A DNA stretch of 64,000 bases from Rhodobacter ferrooxidans (GCF_000176015.1 NZ_ACYY01000007.1:100991-164990); one strand, 5' to 3'. Counted from the first letter of the stretch, positions 33,861 through 43,922 are shown. The notes: generated from the sequence alone by a model not told the origin. Program-made: numbers and translations.

Positions 33861-35095
33861 CCGGAAAGCGCAGCGCGGATCGCCTCCAGCAACGCCGTTG
33901 CGTCATCGCCCGGCACCAGCACCGCCTGCGCCCTTGCCGCCAGTCGTTGCTGTTCGCCCGCATCCAGCGCCAGCAGCGCCCCGGCCAGCCCCTTGCCATC
34001 CGCCACCGAAACCGCCGCGCCGCCCGCATCCAGCGCCGCAAAGCTTTCGGCGAAATTCGCCACCGACGGGCCGTGGATCAGCGCCGACCCAAGCGCCGCC
34101 GGTTCATAAGGCGTATGCCCCCCGGCCTCGCCAAAGCTGCCGCCGATGATCGTCACCCCGGCCATGCCATACCATCCCGCCATCTCGCCCAGCGTATCGG
34201 CCAGATACACCGCCGTCCGCGGCCCCGGCACTTCGCCCTTCGAGCGGGTGGCAAAGTCAAAGCCCCGCGCCGCGATCAGCCCGGCAATCGCGGCGCTGCG
34301 GCGCGGATGCCTTGGTGCCAGGATTAGCAGATCGAACCTACCAGCCGCCCGCGCCGCAGCAAATGCGTCGAGAATCAGCGCATCCTCGCCCTCGTGGGTC
34401 GAGGCCGCCAGCAGACAGCGCGCCCTTGGCACCGGCTGTTCAAACGGTGCCACCGCCTGCACCGGCGCTGCCTGCGCCTTCAGCATCAGCCGGGACAGCA
34501 GCCGCCCTTCCGGCAACCCCAGCGCCAGCAGCCGCGCCTCGGACCCCGCATCCTGCGCCGAAACCGCCCGCAGCCGTTGCAGCGTTTCGCCCATCACCCC
34601 CGGCGCCAGCCTTGCCCAGCGGTCGGCGCTGCGCTGCGACATCCGCGCCCCGATCAGCAGCACCGGGCCAAGCGCCGCCATCTGCCGCAGCCGCTCGGGC
34701 CACAGCTCGTTCTCCACCGTCACCAGCGCCTGTGGCTGCCAGCGCGCCAGATGCCGCCGCACCACCCCCGGCACATCGAACGGCGCCAGTTGCACCGACA
34801 GCCGCGGCAAGCCCCAGCCCTGCACCATCGCCCGGCCAGAGGCACTGTTGCAGGTGACCAGCAGGCTCAGGGAAGGATCGTCCGCCAGCAGCCGCTCGAC
34901 CAACCAGCGCACCGAGGTCAACTCGCCATTGCTGGCGCCATGCAGCCACAGCAGCCGCCCCGATGGACGCACCCCGGCCCGCCCCAGCCGCTCGGCCAGC
35001 GCCGCCCGCGGCAACCGCCCGCGCAGTATCTGCACCAGCACCATGGCCAGCAGCACCGGCAGCGCAAGCCGCATCAGGAACCGGTAAAACTGCAC
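33857..35095 (-). CDS. waaA: 3-deoxy-D-manno-octulosonic acid transferase
   Basis: WaaA (KdtA) attaches Kdo to lipid A from CMP-Kdo at the inner membrane. The 412-residue protein has an N-terminal anchor (FLMRLALPVLLAMVLVQIL), the acceptor-side motif LLWLHGASNGELTS near 47-60 with the catalytic-type Glu, TVENELWPERL near 125, and a GT-B C-terminal half with SFGEAGGHTPYEPAALG near 326-342. A GTG is used as the start because GGAGGACAT directly precedes it; a longer reading frame upstream lacks similarity and a site. It is convergent with the deacetylase gene. Confidence 0.9.
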   Translation of the reverse strand: MQFYRFLMRLALPVLLAMVLVQILRGRLPRAALAERLGRAGVRPSGRLLWLHGASNGELTSVRWLVERLLADDPSLSLLVTCNSASGRAMVQGWGLPRLSVQLAPFDVPGVVRRHLARWQPQALVTVENELWPERLRQMAALGPVLLIGARMSQRSADRWARLAPGVMGETLQRLRAVSAQDAGSEARLLALGLPEGRLLSRLMLKAQAAPVQAVAPFEQPVPRARCLLAASTHEGEDALILDAFAAARAAGRFDLLILAPRHPRRSAAIAGLIAARGFDFATRSKGEVPGPRTAVYLADTLGEMAGWYGMAGVTIIGGSFGEAGGHTPYEPAALGSALIHGPSVANFAESFAALDAGGAAVSVADGKGLAGALLALDAGEQQRLAARAQAVLVPGDDATALLEAIRAALSG

Positions 35096-35161
35096 ATGTC
35101 CTCCGCCATCCGCTGCCCGATGCTTAGGCCGCGCCCGGCCCATAGGCAAGCGCCCGCCGCC

Positions 35162-36571
35162 CTACAGCACCGGTGGCCGCCTGCCGGGCCAGTCGGTGGC
35201 CAGATGATAGGCCTGCCCCAGCGCCAGCACCTTCGCATCCGCCCCCACCGGCCCGAAGACCTGCATCCCCATCGGCAAGCCCTGCGCGCCAAACCCCGCA
35301 GGCAGCGCCAGCGCCGGTAGCCCCGCCAGCGACACCGGCACCACCACCTCCATCCAGCGGTGATAGGTGTCCATCGCCCGCCCGTCGATCACCTGCGGCC
35401 AACGCCATTCCGCCGGAAACGGCCAGACCTGCGCCGAGGGCAGCACCAGCGCGTCATGGTCCTGAAACAGCCGGGCGACCCTTGCATACCAGCGCGAGCG
35501 GATCACCGAGGCCGCATGCACGGCGGCGGCACTCAGCCCCTGACCCTGCTCGATCTCCCAGACGGTTTCCGGTTTCAGCGCCGCCCGTTTCACAGGATCG
35601 GCATAAAGCCCCGCCTTGTCGCCCGCATTCAGCATGGCGCGCAGGGTGGTCCAGGCCTGCCACAACTGCTCCGCCGGAAACGGCGGCGGCACCGGCACCA
35701 CCTCGGCGCCCATATCGGCGAACACCGCCAGCGCCGCCTCGCACAAGTCCAGTATCCCCGGCTCGCAGCGATAGGCCCCGCCCCAGTCGCCCAGCCAGCC
35801 GATCCGCAGCCCCTTCACCGGCGCATCAAGACGGTCGGCAAAGCCCTCGGCGGGGCGGCAGAACGGCACCAAAGGGTTCGGCCCGGCCATCACCTCCAGC
35901 AACCGCGCCAGGTCTTCCACGGTCAGCGCCATCGGCCCTTCGGTGGCCAGCGTCGCCAGAAACGAGTCGCCCACCGCATCGCCGGGCACCAGCCCCCAAC
36001 TGGGCCGAAAGCCATAGACATTGCAGAACGCCGCCGGGTTGCGCAGACTGCCCATCATGTCCGAGCCATCGGCCACCGGCACCAGCCGCGCCGCCAGTGC
36101 CGCCGCCGCCCCGCCCGACGACCCCCCGGCGCTGCGGCTCGGGTCATAGGGATTGCGCGTCACGCCATGCACCGGGTTGAAGCTGTGGCTGCCCTGACCC
36201 CATTCCGGCGTGTTGCTCTTGCCGATGAACACCGCCCCCGCCGCCCGCAGCCTTGCGGCCAGCAGGTCATCGGCAGCGGGCACGAAATCGGCAAACAGCG
36301 GCGAGCCATAGGTGGTGCGCAGCCCCCGCACCGCCACCAGATCCTTCACCGCAAACGGCAGCCCATGCAGCCAGCCACGCGGCGCTGCATCATCCAGCCG
36401 CCGCGCCTCAGCCATCAGATCATCGGCATCGCGCAACGACACCAGCGCGTTGATCCCCGGATTGACCGCCTGGGTCCGCGCCAGAAACGCCGCCATCACC
36501 TCCGACGGCGCCACCTGCCGCACAGCGATCAGCCGCGCCAGATCCGAGGCCGAAAGCCCGGTCAACCCCAT
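35162..36571 (-). CDS. amidase (amidase-signature family)
   Basis: A 469-residue hydrolase of the Ser-cisSer-Lys amidase-signature family. Visible elements are LPFAVKDLVAV near residue 71 with the catalytic Lys, RSAGGSSGGAAAALA near 146-160, and the nucleophile region GSDMMGSLRNPA near 171, where GSDxxGS is retained although the usual GG is MM. The last third carries FGAQGLPMGMQVFG. No signal peptide is seen, so it is cytoplasmic. It is the most downstream gene of a minus-strand run with a polyamine-type ABC transporter, although two hairpins separate it from potD. The substrate is unknown. Confidence 0.88.
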   Translation of the reverse strand: MGLTGLSASDLARLIAVRQVAPSEVMAAFLARTQAVNPGINALVSLRDADDLMAEARRLDDAAPRGWLHGLPFAVKDLVAVRGLRTTYGSPLFADFVPAADDLLAARLRAAGAVFIGKSNTPEWGQGSHSFNPVHGVTRNPYDPSRSAGGSSGGAAAALAARLVPVADGSDMMGSLRNPAAFCNVYGFRPSWGLVPGDAVGDSFLATLATEGPMALTVEDLARLLEVMAGPNPLVPFCRPAEGFADRLDAPVKGLRIGWLGDWGGAYRCEPGILDLCEAALAVFADMGAEVVPVPPPFPAEQLWQAWTTLRAMLNAGDKAGLYADPVKRAALKPETVWEIEQGQGLSAAAVHAASVIRSRWYARVARLFQDHDALVLPSAQVWPFPAEWRWPQVIDGRAMDTYHRWMEVVVPVSLAGLPALALPAGFGAQGLPMGMQVFGPVGADAKVLALGQAYHLATDWPGRRPPVL

Positions 36572-36583
36572 TGGCTTCCCATT

Positions 36584-36658
36584 CTTCTCTGCTCAAATAT
36601 CCCGGGGGGTGCGGGGGGCAGCGCCCCCGCCTCCGCGTCGCGGGCCAAAGGCCCGCGG
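36584..36658. repeat. AAATATCC element plus two hairpins between potD and the amidase
   Basis: TTCTCTGCTCAAATATCCCG followed by a G run matches the other AAATATCC copies. It continues into a hairpin GGGGGC-AGC-GCCCCC (36614-36628) and a second CGCGGGCC-AAA-GGCCCGCG (36639-36657). Read on the minus strand the hairpins come just after the potD stop, so they may reduce read-through, and the motif lies just before the amidase ribosome-binding site. Confidence 0.6.
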
Positions 36659-36664
36659 CGCAAC

Positions 36665-37690
36665 CTATTTCTGCAACTCGGTCCAGATCGCGGTCTGGTA
36701 TTCCAGCGCCTTGCCGGAACAGGCCAGCACGAAATGCCCCTTGTCGGCGAATTCCGCCGGGGTCACGATCTCGGGCGCGGTCTTCATGTCCTCGGGCATG
36801 AAGGCGTCCGATCCGGCGATGCCGTTGGCATAACGGGCAAAGGCCGACAGCGCCGCCGCATTCTCGGGCTGCATGATGAAGTCCATGAACAGATAGGCGT
36901 TATCGACGTTCTTGGCGTCCTTCAGCAGCACCACGTTGTCCATCCACAAGCCGAAGCCTTCCTTGGGATAGCCATAGGCCACATCGGCATTGCCCAGCCG
37001 CGCCCGCATCGACGAGCCGTTCCAATCCACCGTCGCCGCATAGTCGTTGTTGCTCATCTTCTCGACGGTCGAATAATCCATCGCCATCCACGACGGCTTG
37101 GCCGCCAGCAGGGCGTCGCGCACCTTCTTCATCACCGCGGGGTCTTCCGAACAGACTTCGCCGCCCTCATACATCGTGGCCAGCGCCAGAACGTCGCCCA
37201 TTTCCGGGATGACGTTGATCTTGCCCTTCAACTCCTCCGGCGGGTCCATGAAGATGGCGCTGGTGTTAATGTCGCCGGTATAGACCTTGGTGTTCACCGA
37301 AACGCCGGTGGAACCCCACTGCCACGGCACCGACCATTTGCGGCCCTCGTCCCAGGCCACGTTCATCCATTCCGGGGCGATGTTGGCGTGGTTGGGCAGG
37401 CGGGCAAGGTCCAGCTCCTGGATCAGCCCCTTTTCGGCATAGATGCCGACAAAGCCGGCCGAGGGCACCGCCAGGTCAAAGCCATGCGCCCCGGCCTCGA
37501 TCTTGGCCAGTGCGGTGTCGTTGCTGTCGAAATCGGTGATGGTGACCTTGACGCCGTATTGGTCCTCGAACTTCTTGATCATCTCGGGGCTGGTGTAATT
37601 GCCCCAGTTATACAGGAACAACTCGCCCTCGGCGGCGGCCAGCGTGGTGCTTGACAGCAGCAACGCGGTGGCGATCAGGTATTTCTTCAT
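36665..37690 (-). CDS. potD: polyamine-type ABC transporter substrate-binding protein
   Basis: The periplasmic receptor of the importer. The 341-residue protein has a signal peptide (KKYLIATALLLSSTTLAAA) and starts its mature part with EGELFLYNWGNYTSPEMIKK, typical of PotD/PotF proteins. Ligand-pocket elements are recognisable: a Trp-Asn in VDWNGSSMRARL and the WMDN block (Trp-x-Asp, equal to the polyamine-contacting Trp and Asp of PotD) near 254-257. This supports a polyamine or closely related cationic ligand, though not the exact compound. It lies 48 bases downstream of the permease gene. Confidence 0.87.
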   Translation of the reverse strand: MKKYLIATALLLSSTTLAAAEGELFLYNWGNYTSPEMIKKFEDQYGVKVTITDFDSNDTALAKIEAGAHGFDLAVPSAGFVGIYAEKGLIQELDLARLPNHANIAPEWMNVAWDEGRKWSVPWQWGSTGVSVNTKVYTGDINTSAIFMDPPEELKGKINVIPEMGDVLALATMYEGGEVCSEDPAVMKKVRDALLAAKPSWMAMDYSTVEKMSNNDYAATVDWNGSSMRARLGNADVAYGYPKEGFGLWMDNVVLLKDAKNVDNAYLFMDFIMQPENAAALSAFARYANGIAGSDAFMPEDMKTAPEIVTPAEFADKGHFVLACSGKALEYQTAIWTELQK

Positions 37691-37738
37691 CGGAACTCTC
37701 CTTGGTTGGACGCAGTCTTGTGGTTTGACCGGGGCATT

Positions 37739-38563
37739 TCAGTCCCGTTTTCGGCTCAGCAGGAAAAACGCGCTCAGCATCACCAGGGTGACGCCCAGCA
37801 GCAGGGTGGAAATCGCGTTGACATCGGGCTTCATCGACCGGCGCAACTGGCCCATCATGAAGGTGGGCAGGGTGTCCTGCCCCGGCGACTTGATGAATTC
37901 GGTGATCACCACGTCATCCAGCGAGATCACGAAGGCCAGCATCGCCCCGGCAAAGATCGCGGGCATCAGCAAGGGCAGCGTCACCCGCCGGAAAGTCTGC
38001 CAGGGGCTGGCGTAAAGATCGGCGGCGGCGGTTTCGAGGCTGAGGTCCATGCCCTCCAGCCGCGCCCGGATCGGCAGGTAGGCAAAGGGGATGCAGAACG
38101 CCGAATGTGCCAGGATCAGGTAGCCAAGCCCGGTATAGCCGGTGGCCTGCTTGACCATGGCAAAGAAGATCAGGAGGGCCACCGCCGTCACGATCTCGGG
38201 CACCATCAGCGGCTGGTTGATCATGGCATAGATCACGGTCTGCCCCGGCACGTGGCCGCGCCGCGTGGTTCCCAGCGCCGCCATGGTGGCCACCAGGGTC
38301 GAGATCACCGCGGCAAAGCCCGCCACGATCATCGAGGTGATGGCCGCGTCGGTGACCTCGCCGTTCTGCAGCGCCACGCCATACCAGTGCAGCGAGAACC
38401 CGCCCCATTGCGACACGCTTTCCGAGGCGTTGAACGAATAGCCGACCAGAGTGGCGATCGGGGCGTAAAGCACCAGGAACACCACCACCGCGATGGGGGC
38501 GAACCCCGGCAGCCGGGTCACCGAAAAGCTTTTGCCGCCCCGCCTTGTTGTGCGCTCAGCCAT
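37739..38563 (-). CDS. potC: ABC transporter permease, PotC type
   Basis: One of two inner-membrane permeases of the importer. The 274-residue protein has six hydrophobic segments and a binding-protein-dependent transport loop (EGMDLSLETAAADLYASPWQ, the EAA motif) near 188-207 that docks on the ATPase. The order PotB-PotC and the sequence FAPIAVVVFLVLYAPIATLV fit the spermidine/putrescine type. Its ATG lies inside the last codons of the PotB gene, an eight-base overlap that implies coupled translation. Confidence 0.88.
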   Translation of the reverse strand: MAERTTRRGGKSFSVTRLPGFAPIAVVVFLVLYAPIATLVGYSFNASESVSQWGGFSLHWYGVALQNGEVTDAAITSMIVAGFAAVISTLVATMAALGTTRRGHVPGQTVIYAMINQPLMVPEIVTAVALLIFFAMVKQATGYTGLGYLILAHSAFCIPFAYLPIRARLEGMDLSLETAAADLYASPWQTFRRVTLPLLMPAIFAGAMLAFVISLDDVVITEFIKSPGQDTLPTFMMGQLRRSMKPDVNAISTLLLGVTLVMLSAFFLLSRKRD

Positions 38564-39464
38564 CCTTGCGGTCTCCGTTCAGGGTGCGGACATAGAACAG
38601 CAGCGCGATCGTCACCACCACCAGCAAGGTCATCGACAGCGCCGCCCCCAGCGGCCAGTTGCGGCCCTGGCCGAATTGCAGCTCGATGAAATTGCCGATC
38701 ATCATCAGCTTGCCGCCGCCCAGGATGCGCGGCGTCACGTAGGCGCCAAGGCAGGGCACGAACACCAGGATCGAGCCGGCGATGATGCCGGGCTTGGTGA
38801 TCGGCAGGATCACCCGGCGCAGGATCTGCATCCGGCTGGCGTAAAGGTCGTAGCCCGCCTCCAGCAGCCGCATGTCGAAGCGGTCGATCACCGCGAACAG
38901 CGGCAGCACCATCAGTGGCAGGTAGACATAGACCATGCCGATCAGCACCGCGGTGTTGGTGTAGGTGATCTGCAACGGCGCGTCGATCAGACCGAATTTC
39001 AGCAGGATGGCGTTCAGGATGCCCTCGTTGCGGATCACCTGGTTGATGGCGAAGGTGCGGATCAGCACGTTGGTCCAGAACGGAATGGTGATCAGGAACA
39101 ACCACATGGCGCGGGCCTTGGGCGGCCGTGTGGCGATGAACCAGGCCGTGGGAAAGCCCACGGCAAAGGTGATCACCGTGGTCAGCAGCGACAGTTTCAC
39201 CGACCGCCAGAAGATCGAGATATTGGCATCCGCCAGCCCCCAGGTGTCGTCGAAGATGTCCTTGGTGGCGACGATGCCGGTCCAGCCTTCCAGCGAGAAC
39301 GCCCATTCCACGTTGCCATGCGCGCCGGGGGTAAGGAAGGAATAGACCAGCACGATCAGCAGCGGCCCGATGGCGGCCAGCGCCAGCAGCGCCAGCGCCG
39401 GGGTCGATAACGCCCAGGCAGTGCGGGTGTTGGCGGCGCGGGCGCGGTCCTCGTTGCTGGACAA
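38556..39464 (-). CDS. potB: ABC transporter permease, PotB type
   Basis: The partner permease, about 302 residues with six predicted membrane helices (first helix STPALALLALAAIGPLLIV) and an EAA loop near 200 (LLEAGYDLYASRMQILRRVI). The GRNWPLGAALSMTLL stretch near its last helix is also usual. A TTG four bases after the ATPase stop is taken as start because no ATG or GTG fits between the ATPase gene and the first helix; a longer frame would overlap the ATPase. The start is therefore uncertain. Confidence 0.85.
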   Translation of the reverse strand: MSSNEDRARAANTRTAWALSTPALALLALAAIGPLLIVLVYSFLTPGAHGNVEWAFSLEGWTGIVATKDIFDDTWGLADANISIFWRSVKLSLLTTVITFAVGFPTAWFIATRPPKARAMWLFLITIPFWTNVLIRTFAINQVIRNEGILNAILLKFGLIDAPLQITYTNTAVLIGMVYVYLPLMVLPLFAVIDRFDMRLLEAGYDLYASRMQILRRVILPITKPGIIAGSILVFVPCLGAYVTPRILGGGKLMMIGNFIELQFGQGRNWPLGAALSMTLLVVVTIALLFYVRTLNGDRKDG

Positions 39465-39468
39465 GGCC

Positions 39469-40572
39469 CTAATCCCCCAGCACTTGCGCCGCACCCGGCG
39501 CAAAGCGCAGGCCGACCTTGTCACCCTGATGCAGACCCGCGTCGCCCGAAGCCGGGCTTTGCAGCCGCGCCACCACTTCCGAGCCATCGGCAAGGCCAAG
39601 GTGGCAATGGGTATCGGTGCCGAAATACACCCAGCTTCGCACGGTGGCGGCAAGCGCGCCGGGCTCATCCGCCGGACCGATGCGCACCTGTTCGGGGCGG
39701 ATGGTCACGGTCACCGGGCCGATGCGGCCTTCGGTGCCGCCCGCCTCGATCCCGTCACCGGTGTTCAGCGTGACGCGACCACCCGTCACGCTGGCGGGCA
39801 GGAAATTGGTCTCTCCGATGAAGCTGGCGACAAAGCGGTTGACCGGGCGGGTGTAGATATCGACCGGGGCGCCGATCTGCTGGATCTTGCCGGCACTCAT
39901 CACCCCGATGCGGTCCGACATGGTCAGGGCTTCTTCCTGATCATGGGTGACAAAGACAAAGGTGATGCCGGTTTCCAGTTGCAGGCGCTTCAGTTCCACC
40001 TGCATTTCCTTGCGCAGCTTCAGGTCCAGCGCCGACAGCGGCTCGTCCAGCAGCAGCACCTTGGGCTGCGGTGCCAGCGCCCGCGCGAGGGCCACCCGCT
40101 GCTGCTGGCCGCCCGAAAGTTGCGCCACCTTGCGCGAGGAAAACGCCTCCATCCGCACCAGCGCCAGCATCCGCTCGGCGGTGGCTTTCACCTCGGCCTT
40201 CGGGCGGCCCAGCATTTCCAGGCCGAAACCGATGTTCTGCAGCACGGTCAGATGCGGAAACAGCGCATAGCTTTGAAACACCGTGTTCACCGCCCGCTTG
40301 TTGGGCGGCAGGTCGGTAATGTCTTGCCCGTCCAGCAAAATCTGCCCCGAGGTCGGGGTCTCGAACCCGGCGATCAGCCGCAGCAGGGTGGTCTTGCCAC
40401 AGCCCGACGGCCCCAGCAGCGTGAAGAACTCGCCCTTGCGGATCTGCACCGACACGTCATCCAGCGCCCGCACCGCCACATCGCCCTGACCAAAGGCCTT
40501 GACTGCGTTGCGGGCTTCCACGGCTATTTCCGACAAATATCTGCCCCCCGGCGCTGATTCACGGCCATTCAA
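39469..40572 (-). CDS. potA: ABC transporter ATP-binding protein, PotA type
   Basis: The ATPase of the importer. The 367-residue protein has Walker [10 protein letters not shown] near residue 54, Q-loop [10 protein letters not shown] near 98, signature [15 protein letters not shown] near 147, Walker [13 protein letters not shown] near 170 and the His switch [10 protein letters not shown]-terminal TOBE domain ([14 protein letters not shown] onwards) is typical of PotA/MalK-like proteins. The first 13 residues ([13 protein letters not shown]) derive from an AAATATCC-like motif, so a TTG at that Leu may be the real start. Confidence 0.9.
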   Translation of the reverse strand: MNGRESAPGGRYLSEIAVEARNAVKAFGQGDVAVRALDDVSVQIRKGEFFTLLGPSGCGKTTLLRLIAGFETPTSGQILLDGQDITDLPPNKRAVNTVFQSYALFPHLTVLQNIGFGLEMLGRPKAEVKATAERMLALVRMEAFSSRKVAQLSGGQQQRVALARALAPQPKVLLLDEPLSALDLKLRKEMQVELKRLQLETGITFVFVTHDQEEALTMSDRIGVMSAGKIQQIGAPVDIYTRPVNRFVASFIGETNFLPASVTGGRVTLNTGDGIEAGGTEGRIGPVTVTIRPEQVRIGPADEPGALAATVRSWVYFGTDTHCHLGLADGSEVVARLQSPASGDAGLHQGDKVGLRFAPGAAQVLGD

Positions 40573-40602
40573 GATTTGATCATGTTTTCCGGGAAGCGGC
40601 GG

Positions 40603-42066
40603 TCATGCAAGGCCTTTCGTGCCGGTTCCACCTTGATGGCCCAGCCAGGGGGCGGCATGCTCAAGTTCTGCGCACAGCGCGATCAGATCCTCGTCGGCAC
40701 CAAAGCGGGTGGCCAGATGGACGCCGATCGGCAGCCCGCTGGCCGAGCGCCCCAGCGGCACCGAGGCGGCGGGTTGTCCCGAGGCGTTGAAGATGGCGCA
40801 GAACGGCGAATAGGCGAAAATGCCGTTCGGGCCCATGCGGTAGTCAAGGTAATCCTCGGTGGTGTGGGCGAAACGGCCCACCAATGCGGGCGGCTCGGCC
40901 AGCGTGGCGGTCAGCAGGATGTCAGGGCCGGGGCTGCCGTCTTCGGGGTCGAAATACGCGGCCATCTGGCGACCGAAGGCATGGATTTGCCCGACGGCTT
41001 GCAGATAGCGGGTGGGGGCAAGGGTCTGGGCATAGGCATGGGCACCGCGGCCGACGCCTTCCACCAGATCGGCGGTCAGCGGCCGGCCTTTCAGGCCAGC
41101 GTCGATGCCCAGCGCCGTGCCGACCGCCACGATGTCGGTCCAGGCCCGCATCATCATCGGCACATCGGCCCTGGGGCGGCCCGGTTCGACATGGTGGCCC
41201 AGGCTTTCCAGCAGCCGCGCGGCGGCCAGTACGGCGGCGCGGCAATCGGGGTGGATCGGCTCGCCGGTCAGCGTGGTGTCGCAGACCGCCACCCGCAGCC
41301 GCTGCGGCGGGCGGCTGATCGCGTCGGCATGGCTGCACTGCAAGGGCGGCGCCCAGTAGGGGGCACCCAGATCGGCCCCGGCGCAGGCATCCAGCATCAC
41401 CGCGGTATCGCGCACCGAATGGGTCAGGAAACCGTCGATCGCCATGCCGGCCCAGCCCTCGCCGGCATAAGGCCCGTCCGGCAGCCGCGCCCGCGTCGGC
41501 TTGAAGCCGAACAACCCGCAGCTTGACGCCGGGATGCGCACCGAGCCGCCCCCGTCCGAGCCATGCGCGAAGGGCACGATGCCTGCCGCCACCGCCGCCC
41601 CCGAGCCGCCCGACGAGCCGCCCGAGGTGTGATCAAGGTTCCACGGGTTGCGGGTCGGGCCACCGTAAACCGCGGCTTCGGTGGCGGCACCGATGCCACC
41701 CTCGGGCGAGGTGGTGCGGCCGAAAGTGACGACGCCGGTGGCGCGGATGCGTTCGAAGATGGCGCTGTCGCGCTTGTAGCGGGTGTCGCGCAGCAGGTTT
41801 GATCCGTTGTGCGACGGGAAATCCACCGCCTCGCAGCCCAGATCCTTGATCAGGAACGGCACGCCGCGAAACGGCCCCTGCGGCAGGCCCGCGGCAATCG
41901 AGGCCCGCGCCACATCTTCCTGCATCAGCACCACGGCGTTCAGCTTCGGGTTCAGCCGCGCCACCGCGGCCAGCGCCTCGTCCAGCAACTCGCAGGGGGT
42001 AATCTCGCCCGCGGCGACCAGGGCTGCCAGATCGGTGGCGTCGTGCACATCGTAGGCTTGCAGCAT
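40603..42066 (-). CDS. amidase (amidase-signature family), second copy
   Basis: A 487-residue amidase-signature enzyme with the triad regions VPFLIKDLG near residue 75 (catalytic Lys), [17 protein letters not shown] near 150 and [13 protein letters not shown] near 174 (Ser-cisSer). It is more canonical than the amidase at 35162 and clearly a different subgroup. It starts [17 protein letters not shown] at the Met fixed by the family N-terminus; the frame stays open upstream without similarity. It lies 30 bases upstream of the ABC ATPase gene on the same strand, suggesting a common transcript, so uptake of an amide-bearing compound and its hydrolysis may be linked. Confidence 0.9.
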   Translation of the reverse strand: MLQAYDVHDATDLAALVAAGEITPCELLDEALAAVARLNPKLNAVVLMQEDVARASIAAGLPQGPFRGVPFLIKDLGCEAVDFPSHNGSNLLRDTRYKRDSAIFERIRATGVVTFGRTTSPEGGIGAATEAAVYGGPTRNPWNLDHTSGGSSGGSGAAVAAGIVPFAHGSDGGGSVRIPASSCGLFGFKPTRARLPDGPYAGEGWAGMAIDGFLTHSVRDTAVMLDACAGADLGAPYWAPPLQCSHADAISRPPQRLRVAVCDTTLTGEPIHPDCRAAVLAAARLLESLGHHVEPGRPRADVPMMMRAWTDIVAVGTALGIDAGLKGRPLTADLVEGVGRGAHAYAQTLAPTRYLQAVGQIHAFGRQMAAYFDPEDGSPGPDILLTATLAEPPALVGRFAHTTEDYLDYRMGPNGIFAYSPFCAIFNASGQPAASVPLGRSASGLPIGVHLATRFGADEDLIALCAELEHAAPWLGHQGGTGTKGLA

Positions 42067-42182
42067 GGTCGCTTCCTTGGCTGTTGCCGTGCCATGCTGC
42101 GGCGGCAAAGCCGGAAGGTCCACCCGGATTGACCGCGGCTTTCGTCGCAAATTGGCGATTACCGACGCATAGGTTGTCGGTT

Positions 42183-43922
42183 TCAGCCTGTGATTGCAGA
42201 GGGTTGCAGCAACCGGCCAAGTTCCGCCGCCAGTGCCTCGGGGGTCAGCGGCTTGGCAAGGTAACCGTCCAGCCCCTGCGCCAGATAGCCCGCGCGATGG
42301 GCGGCGCTGGCATCGGCGGTCAGCGCCACCACCGGCACCCGCGCCATGGACCCCGGCAGGGCGCGGATGCGGCGGAAGGTTTCCAGCCCGTCCATTTCGG
42401 GCATGTTCATGTCCAGCAGCACCAGATCGACCTGGGTCGCGGCCAGCAGCGCCAGCGCCGCAGCGCCCGAGTCCGCCTCCAGCGCCGCCACGCCCAAGAG
42501 GTTCAGATAGGTCGCCGCCACCAGCCGGTTGGTCGAGATGTCGTCCACCGTCAGCACCCGTTGCCCGGCCAGCGGCAGGGTCTGCGGTGCCGGTGCAGGT
42601 GCCGGAGCTTCGGTGGTGGGGGCGGCAAGGGTCAGCACGAAACAGGCGCCCTGCGGTGCGTCGGCGGGCGTCGGGCCATCGGCCAGCACCAGATCGCCCC
42701 CCATCAGCCGGGCCAGTTCGCGGCAGATCGCAAGGCCGAGGCCGCGCCCGCCATCGACCGGGCTGACCGCGCCGCCGCGCACGAAGGGCTGAAAGATCGC
42801 CTCGCGCTGGGCTTCGGCAATGCCGGGGCCGGTGTCGGTGACGGCGATGCGCAGCAGGTCGGCCGTCCGGCACACCTGCAACGTCACCTCGCCCCGGGCG
42901 GCGTATTTCAGCGCATTCGACAGCAGGTTCGACAGGCATTGCCGCAACCGCTGCGGGTCCAGCCGCACAAAGGCGGGCAGGTCGGCGGCCAGATCGAGGT
43001 TCAGCCGCAGCCCGGCTTCGTCAAAGCTGGGGCGGAACAGCGCCACGGTGGCGGCGATCTCGGCGGCGGGATCGACCGCTGCCGGGTGGATCTGCATCCG
43101 CCCTTCCTCGACCGCCGACACATCCAGAATGTCGTCCAGCATCGTGCTGAGGCCCGAGGCCGCCGCCACCAGAACCTCCAGCCGTTCCTGCCCCAGCGCA
43201 TCGGGGTTGCGGCGCAATTCGGCGTGGCCCATGCCGAGGATGGCGTTCAGGGGCGTGCGCAACTCGTGGCTCATCTGCGCCAGAAACCGGCCCTTGGCGG
43301 CATTGGCGGCCAGCGCCTGCGCGCGGTCGGCGGCGACGTTGCGGTTCAGGATATGGGTCTGCACCAGCGCGCCGGTGGCATAGCCCAGCACCAGCAGCGC
43401 ACAGAACGTGGTGAACACCAGCGAAGTGATGTCGCGCAGGTGCAGCCAGTGGGCCGAGTTCGACACCAGCCCTGCCGTGGCGATGGCGGCAAGTCCCGCA
43501 AGCCCCAGCGGCAGGTGGATCGCCCGCACCGTCACCACATGCAGCATCGAGGAGACCAGCATGCCGACGGCAAAGGCCTTCATGTAGGGACCGTCCAGAT
43601 GCCAGATCAGCGCCGGGGGGGCGGCAAAGCCCAGTTCCGTCACATAGCAGATCGCCAGCACCAGTCCGTAGCGCCCGCGCTGGCGCGTCGGATCAAGGTC
43701 GCGCATCAGCCGCATGCTGACGATCTCGCCGGTGAAGTTCACCGCCGCGCAGATCAGCGGGATCGGCCAGGGCAGGAACAGCATCGACAGGGCATAGGCC
43801 AGCATCGAGGTGAAGAACCGCACCGGCGCATCGCGCCACAACAGCTCCAACTGGCGGCGCAGCTCTTCGGCCAGGTCGATGCACCTGGGGCAGGTGGGCG
43901 GCATTTGGGATGCAGAGGTCAT
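42183..43922 (-). CDS. hybrid sensor histidine kinase/response regulator
   Basis: A 579-residue membrane sensor. The first 210 residues hold about six hydrophobic helices without a large periplasmic loop. Then come the kinase core with phospho-His in QMSHELRTPLNAILG near 235, the N box LRQCLSNLLSNALKY near 345, G1 DTGPGI and G2 GRGLGLAI, an Ala/Pro linker, and a receiver domain with VDD near 470, phospho-Asp in VLLDMNMPEMDG near 513 and Lys in YLAKPL near 565. No phosphotransfer domain is attached, so an outside HPt or response regulator is expected. A Met at 43922 is preferred over one eight codons upstream. The signal is unknown; the transporter and amidase genes lie downstream on the same strand. 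Confidence 0.9.
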   Translation of the reverse strand: MTSASQMPPTCPRCIDLAEELRRQLELLWRDAPVRFFTSMLAYALSMLFLPWPIPLICAAVNFTGEIVSMRLMRDLDPTRQRGRYGLVLAICYVTELGFAAPPALIWHLDGPYMKAFAVGMLVSSMLHVVTVRAIHLPLGLAGLAAIATAGLVSNSAHWLHLRDITSLVFTTFCALLVLGYATGALVQTHILNRNVAADRAQALAANAAKGRFLAQMSHELRTPLNAILGMGHAELRRNPDALGQERLEVLVAAASGLSTMLDDILDVSAVEEGRMQIHPAAVDPAAEIAATVALFRPSFDEAGLRLNLDLAADLPAFVRLDPQRLRQCLSNLLSNALKYAARGEVTLQVCRTADLLRIAVTDTGPGIAEAQREAIFQPFVRGGAVSPVDGGRGLGLAICRELARLMGGDLVLADGPTPADAPQGACFVLTLAAPTTEAPAPAPAPQTLPLAGQRVLTVDDISTNRLVAATYLNLLGVAALEADSGAAALALLAATQVDLVLLDMNMPEMDGLETFRRIRALPGSMARVPVVALTADASAAHRAGYLAQGLDGYLAKPLTPEALAAELGRLLQPSAITG

